This document shows positions 20,001-27,219 of a DNA stretch of 64,000 nucleotides, in pieces. The notes beneath the pieces are model-generated. The model saw nothing but the letters and a program-made list of their open reading frames with translations, did no database searches and was not told where the DNA came from. The number at the start of each line of letters is the position of its first letter. Within the stretch, counting starts at the first letter, position 1. The stretch lies in assembly GCA_007753915.1 (NCBI GenBank), contig CP036352.1, forward strand, positions 806,001 through 870,000. Direction: 5' to 3'. The DNA is from Phycisphaerae bacterium RAS2. Lineage in GTDB: Bacteria; Planctomycetota; Phycisphaerae; UBA1845; UTPLA1. Made by a program: the position numbers and the translations under genes.

Positions 20001-21719
20001 GTCTGCGGCGAGGCGGGAACTTACACCTTCCTCGATGGCACCGTCACGCAGAATCGACGCGATACCGACTGGTACCGCCTTTCGGTCGCGACGGCCAGCA
20101 CGTTGAACCTGAACTTCAACGGCGGCTTCCGCGGCATCACGTCGATCTTCAAGCTCGACAATCCGGGTGACCCGTGTGCGGGTAACCTGTTCGGAATCGC
20201 GTCCGCAACGGCGGGCGCGGCCTGCGAAGACACGCCGATTTCGGCGGCGGTTTGCCCCGGTGAGTACATCATCATCGTGGTGCCCAACGTCTTCACCGGT
20301 ATCGATTGCGGAACCGAGTACGTGTTGACCATCGATTGCGATGCCGCCCCGGCGCAGGATTGCTGCAAGGGTGACATGAACAACGACGGCCGACGCAACG
20401 GTCTGGACGTACGTCTGTTCGTCCGGAACATGCTCGCTCCGCCGATCGCTCTGTTCCCGATCGATGGTTGCTACAACCTGAACACGTGCCGCGCCGACAT
20501 GAATGGCGACTATGCCATCACGCTGGCCGACGTGCCGGGCTTTGTGAACCTGCTTCTGACGGCGGCTGATTGTCCGGCCGGTGCGACCTGCGCCGATCCG
20601 GCCAAGTGCCACGTGACCACCTCGGACGGTGGTGCGGTCAGTGCGTTGAGCGCGGCCCTCGGCTGCAATCAGCGGACGACCGACGACTTCCGCCCGAACG
20701 TCAGCGGTGCGATCACGACCGTCTGCTGGCACGGGTTCTACCTGAACCTGGCCGGTGGCGTGGTTTGCCCCGATCAGGCTGGCACCGGCGATGACTTCCG
20801 CATCACCATCTTCAACGACAACGCAGGTGTCCCGGGCGGCGTGCTGTCCGGTCCGCATGCGGTGGCACCGACGAAGACGGCTGATGGGTTTATCCCGCCG
20901 ATCGGCAGCTTTGGTCAGGCCACGCAGTGGCGCTACACGGCGACGATTCCGGCTGTGAACGTCACCGCGGGCACGTGCTACTGGATCGAGATCGTCAACA
21001 ACACGACCGGCGCCTGCTGCTGGTTGTGGTCGCTGGCTGGAACGGCCAACAACGTCTCGGCCTCGCGGCTGGGCGGTACGGCTGGTCAGGCCAACTACGT
21101 GGCGGGTGACCTGTTGAGTGGTGACTTCGCGTTCTGCTTGGACAACATCCGCATCGACAAGCAGGATTGTGGCTTGCCGCAAGGCCGCTGCTGCTTCACA
21201 CAGGGACCGAACGTCCTGTGTCAGAACAGCGACGAGCCGACGTGTCTGAACCTGATCGGTGGTACGTGGACCCTGGGCCAGAACTGCACGAACAATCCGT
21301 GCCCGCAGCTGGCTCCGGACGCCTGTACCGACGCCGCGCCGCTCACGCTGAACGTTCCGAAGGATGGAACGACGGCGGGTCTGACGCCCAGCGCTGGTCT
21401 GGTTCCCTCGTGTGAGTCCACCGGCACCGGTCAGAACACTGCACCGGACGGCTGGTACACCTACACCGCCACGGTCACCGGCCCGCACACCGTTTCGGGT
21501 TGTGCGGATCCGGATCCTGTGTACGACATGATCATGGTCGTGTACAGCGGCGCCTGCGGCAGCTTGACGGAAGTCGGTTGCTCGGACGACGAGTGTGGCC
21601 CGGTGGCGGGCGACTCGACCGTGACGTGGAATGCTGTCAACGGCACGACCTACCGGATCCGAATGACCGGTTGGCATGGCTCGTCGGGTGCCTTCCAGAT
21701 CGTGGTCACCCAGCCGTAA
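17028..21719 (+). CDS. Large secreted cysteine-rich protein with GxCC modules and an internal dockerin-like segment
   Basis: 1563 aa. The ATG at 17028 has AAGGAG 9 bases ahead and starts a signal peptide (MSNARGFKTLWMTACM, cleavage near AKA). Four cysteine modules of the form G-[AR]-C-C...C...C...C-x(3-5)-C are coded at about 17850-17963, 18513-18644, 19167-19325 and 21183-21302. A beta-sandwich unit beginning NEP-C-AANYVDTTN and ending near a DWYR/DYYR motif occurs twice (about 18035-18230 and 19904-20091). A dockerin/EF-hand-like segment with GDMNNDG and ADMNGDY calcium loops lies at 20358-20559, inside the protein rather than at its end. The gene has its own promoter region and a strong terminator, so it is probably monocistronic and abundant. 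A structural or surface role is inferred; no enzyme motif is seen. Confidence 0.88.
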   Translation: MSNARGFKTLWMTACMCCAIIANTTWTAKADSAPKSSSASVVSQAGQPTVADAATPVDWAAASGMTPVLADPNRVIPVDLSGIGGEDTEGADPRGGCVTIYNNMLGGTSAYIIVGSDRITADTCTMAGTNRFVCQITVFVGSFGGIPAFPLRVQIWNNTSPFCPDAGAVLFAEDIHLTVAPTFHNEIYAFPDVLIPNTVNIGLVTPVVTAAGSGPAWVITRDFSGAGEIGTSGDVFLEQDPPAPDGCTATAYFFGGAPTLANFGIDIQAGAGPDGACCNQQTAVCTDPTPLGNCLDYFHRWTEGTCAEAAPCILCNVIQGTDADPNTIDCNANIVDNEPNCAANYVDTTNSGCAFSPDPNNPNFTNVQCGDRMFGTMGTYTFQNGTVVENRRDNDYYRFTLTSTSRVTWTVTSEAGANAQLFIPVPPGPCNLVGPAGPGDVASGTSGAGCLPAVATACLPPGTYYAVARTPTTVGFPCGIEYCGVLTCVPCDLVDGACCLPTGCVDDPNDPQGRTNAIGCVLAGGVYQGDGSTCGSVTCPTPPTNETCLTKIALTNDSVMVAFDTTFAITESTTTTATCENGPVPIFRDMWWDYRPTVANVPAGVVAGRLVVSTYDSCVDTRVVVYRVDCGSNQTAQCAALEEVACNDDININRGNFASYVAISDIGGGGPPAVGECFKIRVGTFDETDANRGPGMLRIDFVPVADFPWTANSGRCCWPDGGCAITTGDSSTCEQDGGYFTPVYDPTEGDPTLSTIAGIGCKTIPCPEIGEACFKPFRLAGPDGQGPELLPGGFGTTTKAVRKRSFFKYQIPVTATPGQGITFSTCGSDFDTVIAIYADGVLDPTNGECIGTPEVTNDDCSPNELTGVTAQGIASCFSATEADSCVCVTVGSTPASPFFPGNFIFVEVGAFNSILNSTLATIDPVPENCGTPVLLSLTVTSSAQCFACAITCPGGGVPENEPVCAANYVDTTNGGCNSTPNVFTTVTCNSTVCGEAGTYTFLDGTVTQNRRDTDWYRLSVATASTLNLNFNGGFRGITSIFKLDNPGDPCAGNLFGIASATAGAACEDTPISAAVCPGEYIIIVVPNVFTGIDCGTEYVLTIDCDAAPAQDCCKGDMNNDGRRNGLDVRLFVRNMLAPPIALFPIDGCYNLNTCRADMNGDYAITLADVPGFVNLLLTAADCPAGATCADPAKCHVTTSDGGAVSALSAALGCNQRTTDDFRPNVSGAITTVCWHGFYLNLAGGVVCPDQAGTGDDFRITIFNDNAGVPGGVLSGPHAVAPTKTADGFIPPIGSFGQATQWRYTATIPAVNVTAGTCYWIEIVNNTTGACCWLWSLAGTANNVSASRLGGTAGQANYVAGDLLSGDFAFCLDNIRIDKQDCGLPQGRCCFTQGPNVLCQNSDEPTCLNLIGGTWTLGQNCTNNPCPQLAPDACTDAAPLTLNVPKDGTTAGLTPSAGLVPSCESTGTGQNTAPDGWYTYTATVTGPHTVSGCADPDPVYDMIMVVYSGACGSLTEVGCSDDECGPVAGDSTVTWNAVNGTTYRIRMTGWHGSSGAFQIVVTQP

Positions 21720-21752
21720 TTCGGTTGAGTTGACGCGATAAGTTGTTCAACC

Positions 21753-21794
21753 CCGCGGCCTCTGAAGGGCAACCTTCAGGGGCCGCGGTTTTTT
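21753..21794 (+). terminator. Rho-independent terminator of the large secreted protein gene
   Basis: A 16-bp stem (arms 21753-21768 and 21773-21788, one G·T pair) with loop GCAA is followed by six T residues. It starts 33 bases after the stop codon at 21719. Confidence 0.92.
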
Positions 21795-21839
21795 ATGCGC
21801 GAGCGCATTCGTGTCTCGCTTCGATGCACGTCAAACAAC

Positions 21840-21870
21840 AAAAAAGCCCCAGGCAAGATGCCTGGGGCTT
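21840..21870 (-). terminator. Terminator of the MmgE/PrpD gene
   Basis: A perfect 12-bp stem (21844-21855 and 21859-21870) with a 3-base loop. On the − strand it is followed by a run of six T (A run at 21840-21845). It lies about 90 bases past the stop of the MmgE/PrpD gene. Its arms are identical to those of the terminator at 48345-48372. Confidence 0.85.
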
Positions 21871-21960
21871 GGAGAGAAGTGCGCGTTTAGCGCGAGGCGA
21901 GCATGGCAAGCGCGACGCTTATCTGAACTTCACGGCACGCTGCGAATCGAACGGTACGAA

Positions 21961-23334
21961 TTACTTCGAAACCGGAAACGCCCAAAGCTTTCGAACATCC
22001 TTCGCCTTATCGAGCGACCACATTTGATCGAGCAGCTTACGCTGCAATCGCTCGGGAATGACGCCGTCGGCAAGTGTTGAGAACTTGTACTCAACTTCGT
22101 CGTCGGTCATCGGGTTGCCCGCATGGCCTCGCGGATAGGTCACCGTCATCTGATAGACGCGGCCGTCCTTCATGTGCAGCTTGAGGCGATTGGGAATGCC
22201 GTCGGGGTAGCCGGCGTTCAGGTCGTCGGCCTCGACGATGGTGGTGTGATCGAGAAGGTCGAGGTATTTCTTGTTGGTGAACTTCTTCGGCGAAAACGTC
22301 TCGCGCGTCACGTCGCCGTCAATCAGCGCGGCGATGGTCATGTAGCCCATGCTGTGATCGGCGGTCTCCCGGCTGGTCGGCCGCCATTTTTCCGGCTCGC
22401 TGCCGATGATGGACACGGCGGCTTCAAACGACTCCATTTCAAGTTTGGCGATGTCCTGCCACTTGTAACCGTCGGCCATGAACTGCTTTCGGATTTGCAG
22501 GGCGGCGTCGATGGAGCTTTGTGCGTGGTACTCGGCGGGCCAGAACTTGATGTACGTCTTGTTGATCATGTACCCGCCGGACTTGGAGCCGAGCTGCACG
22601 TCGAACGGCGTCTTGGTCAGCATCTTGAAGACGCCCTTGGGGCCTTCGAAGATCTCGTGTGGTCCGGTGAAGCCCTGTCGCGCGAGATTGGCGGCGAAGA
22701 TCGCATTGCGGCAGGCGTTGGAAAAGGCACAGGCCTTCCACATGGAAATCTGTCCGGTGCGGGTCTGCCGCGTGGCGATGTTGCAGACGCCGGCCAGTCC
22801 CTGTGCATGGATCATTTCTTCGACCGACATCCCCCAGAGCTTGGCCGCACCGAGCGTGGCGCTGAACGCGCCGTAGGTGACGTGATCGAAACCATGCGCG
22901 CGAAGCGAGGCCGCATCGCAGAGCCGACACTGGATTTCATAAGCGATGATGGTGGCGAGGATCATGTCCTTGCCGGATCGATTAGCGCTTTGAGCAACGG
23001 CGAGCGTGGCGGCGATATTATCGGACGGATGCGCCGGCTCTTTTGAAAGGTATGTGTCGTTGTAGTCCAGGTAGCGGATGTGCGCCCCGTTCGCGAAGGC
23101 GGCGAGGTCGGGCGTTGTTTGCAGGTTTGTGCCGACGACGACAGCCCCGCCTTTCTTGATGGGCAGCGCTGCCGCAGTCGCGCGAGCGATGGTTGCCGGC
23201 TTGGATTTGTAGGCGCCCAGCGCCGTGCCCAGCGAATCGATGAATCGCCGCTTGCATTCGTGGATCGCGTCTTTGGACAGGTCGGAGTATTTGAGCTTGT
23301 GGGTCCAGCGGGCGAGTTTTTCCGCGAGCAACAT
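21961..23334 (-). CDS. MmgE/PrpD family protein (2-methylcitrate dehydratase-like)
   Basis: 457 aa, close to the usual 450-480 of the family, with no signal peptide. The N-terminus LARWTHKLKYSDL and the RFIDSLGTALGAYK segment are typical of MmgE/PrpD. AAFANGAHIRYLDYNDTY and AHPSDNIAATLAVA match the conserved family core; a YHAQSSIDAAL stretch lies in the C-terminal half. PrpD members dehydrate 2-methylcitrate in propionate breakdown, but the family also includes other dehydratases and isomerases, and no prpB or prpC neighbours are present. It is divergent from the MBL hydrolase, with a promoter at 23384-23411 and a terminator at 21840-21870. The nearby acyl-CoA genes make a link to propionyl-CoA disposal plausible but unproven. 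Confidence 0.9.
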   Translation of the reverse strand: MLLAEKLARWTHKLKYSDLSKDAIHECKRRFIDSLGTALGAYKSKPATIARATAAALPIKKGGAVVVGTNLQTTPDLAAFANGAHIRYLDYNDTYLSKEPAHPSDNIAATLAVAQSANRSGKDMILATIIAYEIQCRLCDAASLRAHGFDHVTYGAFSATLGAAKLWGMSVEEMIHAQGLAGVCNIATRQTRTGQISMWKACAFSNACRNAIFAANLARQGFTGPHEIFEGPKGVFKMLTKTPFDVQLGSKSGGYMINKTYIKFWPAEYHAQSSIDAALQIRKQFMADGYKWQDIAKLEMESFEAAVSIIGSEPEKWRPTSRETADHSMGYMTIAALIDGDVTRETFSPKKFTNKKYLDLLDHTTIVEADDLNAGYPDGIPNRLKLHMKDGRVYQMTVTYPRGHAGNPMTDDEVEYKFSTLADGVIPERLQRKLLDQMWSLDKAKDVRKLWAFPVSK

Positions 23335-23383
23335 GGGGTGAACGTCCTTTCGTTGATTGGGGCGTAATTGAAATCGGGCCGCG

Positions 23384-23411
23384 ATTATAGCGATCCGGCG
23401 GGGGAATCAAA
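23384..23411 (-). promoter_or_regulatory. Promoter for the MmgE/PrpD gene
   Basis: On the − strand, TATAAT (23389 to 23384) follows TTTGAT (23411 to 23406) after 16 bases. CGCGG follows the -10 box immediately. The start codon is about 50 bases downstream. Confidence 0.65.
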
Positions 23412-23438
23412 GGACGTCATCGCCGTGCAGCCGAGCGA

Positions 23439-23467
23439 TTGATTCGGTTTCAGCCATTCACTATAAA
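23439..23467 (+). promoter_or_regulatory. Promoter for the MBL hydrolase gene, probably leaderless
   Basis: TTGATT (23439-23444), 17 bases, TATAAA (23462-23467). The ATG at 23475 follows after only 7 bases and no Shine-Dalgarno fits between, so transcription would begin at or next to the start codon. Confidence 0.6.
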
Positions 23468-23474
23468 CGAGTCT

Positions 23475-24383
23475 ATGAGCAGTGCGACGACATCAACAAA
23501 CCAATCCCGGACCGGCCCCACGGCGAAACCGGCGATCATTCCGCTTGGAGATATGCAACTAACGCTGCTTGATGGCGGCGGGTTGTGGCTGGATGGCGGG
23601 GCGATGTTCGGCATCATTCCCAAGCCGATGTGGTCGAAGCTGGTGGAAGTGGATGAGGCCAATCGCATTCCGCTCGCGACCACGTGCGCGCTGGTGGAGA
23701 CGAGCGGCCGGCGAATTCTGATTGAAACGGGCGTCGGAGCGGCGTCAAAGTTCGAAGAGAAGGAACGGGGGTTTTTCCGCCTGTCGCCGTTCGGCTTGAT
23801 GGACTCGCTCGCCGCGGCGCAGATCGACCCGGGCACGATTGACACCGTCATTCTGACGCACCTGCATTTCGATCACGCCGGCGGCGGCACGATGGCTGAC
23901 GGCCGAGGGGGGTTCGCGCCCGCGTTTCCAAACGCGAAGTACATCGCGCAACGTGGTGAATGGGACGATGCGGTCACCAATCACGCCGTGATGACCGGAA
24001 CGTATCGCAAGGAGAATCTCGCACCGTTGGAAAGTGCCGGCGTTTTGTCACTCGTCGCGGGGGAGGCCGAGATCGCGCCGGGGGTTTCGGTGCGGCCGAT
24101 GCCGGGACACACGCGACATCAGCAGGGCGTGATCCTTCGCGGCGGCGACGAGACGATTGTGTTGCCGGCCGACCTGATGCCGACCTCCGCGCACGTTGGC
24201 TTGCGGTTCAACATGGCCTACGACCTGCTCCCGCATGAAAACATGCTGGCCAAGGGCAGGCTTCTGGACGAGGCGGCACGCGGCGGCTGGCGATTGCTGC
24301 TGGGCCAGGACCCCCACCATGCACTGTGGCAGTTCGAGGGTGACGCGAAGGGGCGCTACCGGCTCGATCCGTGGCGGGGCTGA
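23475..24383 (+). CDS. MBL-fold metallo-hydrolase
   Basis: 302 aa, cytosolic. The metallo-beta-lactamase zinc motif is THLHFDHAGG (HxHxDH). A third metal His is expected at PMPGHTRHQQG, the bridging Asp at LPADLMPTSAH, and the last His at GQDPHHALW. The spacing is that of glyoxalase II/lactonase-like hydrolases. The start at 23475 (MSSATTSTNQS) is favoured because a promoter ends 7 bases ahead; an upstream in-frame TTG at 23439 overlaps the -35 box. It is divergent from MmgE/PrpD and lies ahead of the acyl-CoA dehydrogenases, so a thioester or lactone substrate is possible, but the sequence does not specify one. Confidence 0.9.
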   Translation: MSSATTSTNQSRTGPTAKPAIIPLGDMQLTLLDGGGLWLDGGAMFGIIPKPMWSKLVEVDEANRIPLATTCALVETSGRRILIETGVGAASKFEEKERGFFRLSPFGLMDSLAAAQIDPGTIDTVILTHLHFDHAGGGTMADGRGGFAPAFPNAKYIAQRGEWDDAVTNHAVMTGTYRKENLAPLESAGVLSLVAGEAEIAPGVSVRPMPGHTRHQQGVILRGGDETIVLPADLMPTSAHVGLRFNMAYDLLPHENMLAKGRLLDEAARGGWRLLLGQDPHHALWQFEGDAKGRYRLDPWRG

Positions 24384-24434
24384 ATGCGGCTTTGGTGGAC
24401 GGTCTTGGCCGAGTGTTTGCGATGATCGCGGGCT

Positions 24435-24462
24435 TTGACCGCAGGCGATGCCGGTTTATAAT
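24435..24462 (+). promoter_or_regulatory. Promoter for the acyl-CoA dehydrogenase genes
   Basis: TTGACC (24435-24440), 16 bases, TATAAT (24457-24462), followed directly by CGCGG. It lies 91 bases before the ATG at 24554. Confidence 0.75.
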
Positions 24463-24553
24463 CGCGGCTGGATCGCCGGTTCTGCATCACGTAACCCATT
24501 GTCATGCAGATTGATACAAGGGGCCTGCGCCCCGTCCACTCGAAGTGTGCAAC

Positions 24554-25705
24554 ATGAGTTTTGAGCTATCGGAAGACCTTGCCGCGTTTCGCGACCTGAC
24601 CCGCAAGTTCGCGCTGGAAGTCATCGCGCCCAATGCCCGCAAGTGGGACGAGGTGAAATGGCTGCCGGACGAAGTCATCGCGGAGATGGGTCGAATCGGC
24701 CTGCTTGGGGTCACGGTTCCGGAGGAGTACGGCGGCTCGGGGCAGGGTCTGCTGGGCATGACGGTCGTGACGGAGGAGTTGGCCCGGTGGTGCGGCGGTA
24801 CGGCGCTGTTCCTCGCGGCGCACGCCGGCTTGTGCGGCACGCATATCCGCCTTGCGGCAAATGAAAAACAGAAGGCGCAGTGGCTGCCGAAGCTGGCAAC
24901 GGGCGAGGTCATCGGTTCGTGGTGTTTGAGCGAGCCGGACTGCGGCACCGATGCCGAGGCGATGACGACGCGCGCAGAGCGTACCAAGACGGGATGGAAA
25001 CTGAACGGTCGCAAGTTCTGGATCACGAACGGCAAGCGCGCCGGAGTGTTTGTGGTGACCGCGCGCACCGAGCCGAAGCGCGGCGCGCGGACGATCTCGG
25101 CGTTCATCGTCGAGGGGGATCGGCCGGGGCTGATCGTCGGCGAGCCGGAAGACAAAATGGGGATGCGGGCGAGCGACACGGTTCCGGTGAATTTCGAGAA
25201 CTGCGAGATTCCCGAGGAGAACCTTTGCGGGAATTACAACGAGGGGTACGTCGACGCGCTGCGCGTGCTGGACCGCGGGCGATGCACGATCGGCTCGCTT
25301 TCCGTGGGGCTTGGCCGCGGATGCCTGGAGGAGGCGGTGAAGTATGCGGCCGAGCGGAAGAGCTTCGGCGTGCCGCTGCATTCTCATCAGGCGATCGGGT
25401 TCAAGCTGGCGGACATGGAGATGCAGGTGGAATCGGCGCGGTTGCTGGTTCGTCAGGCGGCGAGCACGCACGACGCGGGTCGGCCGGACAAGCGGTTGAG
25501 TTCCATCGCGAAGTTGTACGCGTCGGAGATGGCCAGCCGGGTGGGCTGGGAGTCGATCCAGATTCACGGCGGGGCGGGGTACGTGAAGGACGTGTGCGTG
25601 GAGCGGCTGGTGCGTGACAACAAGCTGTGCGAGATCGGGGAAGGGTCGAGCGAGGTTCAGCGGATGTTGATTGCCCGCGCGGAGTTTCAGCGGCGCAGTG
25701 CGTGA
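24554..25705 (+). CDS. Acyl-CoA dehydrogenase (first of two)
   Basis: 383 aa, the standard length. It shows the family flavin and substrate motifs WCLSEPDCGTDAEAM and FWITNGKRAG, then GRGCLEEAVKYAAERKSFG. The catalytic base region is IGEGSSEVQR (Glu about 363). The enzyme oxidises an acyl-CoA to the 2-enoyl-CoA, passing electrons to electron-transfer flavoprotein. It sits 59 bases ahead of a second, distinct acyl-CoA dehydrogenase and shares its direction and promoter. The chain-length or branched-chain preference cannot be read safely. The ATG at 24554 is preferred to the GTG three codons upstream. Confidence 0.95.
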   Translation: MSFELSEDLAAFRDLTRKFALEVIAPNARKWDEVKWLPDEVIAEMGRIGLLGVTVPEEYGGSGQGLLGMTVVTEELARWCGGTALFLAAHAGLCGTHIRLAANEKQKAQWLPKLATGEVIGSWCLSEPDCGTDAEAMTTRAERTKTGWKLNGRKFWITNGKRAGVFVVTARTEPKRGARTISAFIVEGDRPGLIVGEPEDKMGMRASDTVPVNFENCEIPEENLCGNYNEGYVDALRVLDRGRCTIGSLSVGLGRGCLEEAVKYAAERKSFGVPLHSHQAIGFKLADMEMQVESARLLVRQAASTHDAGRPDKRLSSIAKLYASEMASRVGWESIQIHGGAGYVKDVCVERLVRDNKLCEIGEGSSEVQRMLIARAEFQRRSA

Positions 25706-25764
25706 GTAGCGCGAGGCAGCGCGGCGGGATTGGGACGATTGAATCAACGAGAGTGCAGGGCGGC

Positions 25765-26961
25765 ATGAGCAACACGATGACGACACCAGGCCCGATCGGA
25801 TTCGGCTACGAATTGGACGAAGACCACGCAATGCTCCGCGAGAGCATTCGGGATTTCGCGCGGAGCGTGGTCGCGCCGGGGGCGATGGAGCGCGACATCA
25901 AGGGGGAGTTCCCGCGCGAGATCATCAAGCAGCTCGGAGAGATGGGGTATCAGGGAATTTGCATTCCGGAGCAATACGGCGGCCCCGGTCTGGATGCGCT
26001 GGCCTCGGCGATCGTCGTGGAGGAGCTGTCGTACGCCGATGCGTCGGTGGGTGTCATCAACAGCGTGCAGAACTCGCTGGTGATCGACCCGATCCTGAAG
26101 TTCGGGACCGAAGCGCAGAAGAAGGCATGGCTGCCGAAGATGGCGTCGGGCGAATGGCTGAACTGTTTTTCGTTGAGTGAGGCGGGGAGCGGGTCGGACG
26201 CGGGCGCGATGTCGTGCCGGGCGGAGTTGAAGGGCAGCGAGTGGGTCATCAACGGCACGAAGATGTGGGTGACGAACGGGTCCGAGGCCGACGCGATCCT
26301 TCTGTTCGTGCGAACGGAGGAGGGCGACCGTCGCAACGCGAGCTGCCTGCTGGTGCCGAAGAACACGCCGGGCGTGACGGTCGGCAAGCATGAAGACAAG
26401 CTGGGCATTCGCGGCAGCAGCACGACGGAGTTGATTTTCGAGAACGCGAAAGTGCCCGCGGGGAACCTAGTCGGTGAGCGCGGCGGCGGGTTGAAGATCG
26501 CGCTGACGGCGATTGACGGCGGCCGGCTGGGCATTGCGGCGCAGGCGCTGGGCATCGCGCAGGCCGCGCTGGATCGCTCGACGGATTATGCCATGGCGCG
26601 GCGGCAGTTCGGCAAGAGCCTGTCGGAGTTTCAGGCGATTCAATGGAAGATCGCCGACATGGCCGTGCGCATCGAGGCGTCGCGCGCATTGCTGCTGAAG
26701 GGTTGTTGGCTGAAGGCCCAGGGCGCGCATTCGCTGCACATTCCGGCGATGGCCAAGGTGTTCGCCTCCGAAACAGCGACGTTCTGCGCGAACCACGCCA
26801 TTCAGATCTTCGGCGGCATGGGCTACTGCCGCGAAAGCGAAGTCGAGCGCTACCTGCGCGACGCGAAGATCACCGAAATCTACGAAGGCACGAGCGAGAT
26901 GCAGCGCATGACGATCGCGGAGAGCCTCATCCGCGAACCGCAGCGCGTCTCGGCGATCTGA
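25765..26961 (+). CDS. Acyl-CoA dehydrogenase (second of two)
   Basis: 398 aa. Motifs include CFSLSEAGSGSDAGAM, MWVTNGSEADAI and AMARRQFGKSLSEFQAIQWK. The catalytic Glu is in ITEIYEGTSEMQR (about E374), which fits short-chain or branched-chain acyl-CoA dehydrogenases better than the first paralogue does. The start MSNTMTTPG at 25765 matches family N-termini; the upstream open frame overlaps the previous gene and is non-coding in character. It is co-directional with the first dehydrogenase and lies 258 bases ahead of the thiolase, which has its own promoter. Together they cover the first and last steps of a beta-oxidation spiral; hydratase and hydroxyacyl dehydrogenase genes are not in the window. 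Confidence 0.95.
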   Translation: MSNTMTTPGPIGFGYELDEDHAMLRESIRDFARSVVAPGAMERDIKGEFPREIIKQLGEMGYQGICIPEQYGGPGLDALASAIVVEELSYADASVGVINSVQNSLVIDPILKFGTEAQKKAWLPKMASGEWLNCFSLSEAGSGSDAGAMSCRAELKGSEWVINGTKMWVTNGSEADAILLFVRTEEGDRRNASCLLVPKNTPGVTVGKHEDKLGIRGSSTTELIFENAKVPAGNLVGERGGGLKIALTAIDGGRLGIAAQALGIAQAALDRSTDYAMARRQFGKSLSEFQAIQWKIADMAVRIEASRALLLKGCWLKAQGAHSLHIPAMAKVFASETATFCANHAIQIFGGMGYCRESEVERYLRDAKITEIYEGTSEMQRMTIAESLIREPQRVSAI

Positions 26962-27100
26962 CCCCATCGTAGTCGCACCCATTTCGCATTTGCACGAAGA
27001 ATCGGACAGCGAGAGTCTACGCCTTTACTGCCCTGTGTGCCCATAAAATCGGCCCAATCGGTACCCATCCAGCCGGGCGGGCTCATGTCAGCCGCGCCTG

Positions 27101-27130
27101 TTGTTGCGATTGCACAAATACCGTTATAAT
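27101..27130 (+). promoter_or_regulatory. Promoter for the thiolase gene
   Basis: TTGTTG (27101-27106), 18 bases, consensus TATAAT (27125-27130), followed by CTCG. It is 89 bases ahead of the thiolase ATG at 27220. Confidence 0.6.
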
Positions 27131-27219
27131 CTCGATGAAGGCGGGCAGGGTTGTCCGCATGGCATGACCGCGACGGCCACAGGGAGGATTCCACGGCCGG
27201 TCGCCACCGGGGATATTGC

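Noticed and set aside
19833-21677. 614-codon open frame on the − strand
   Set aside because: Same reason: antisense shadow of the secreted protein gene with Arg/Val-rich composition.
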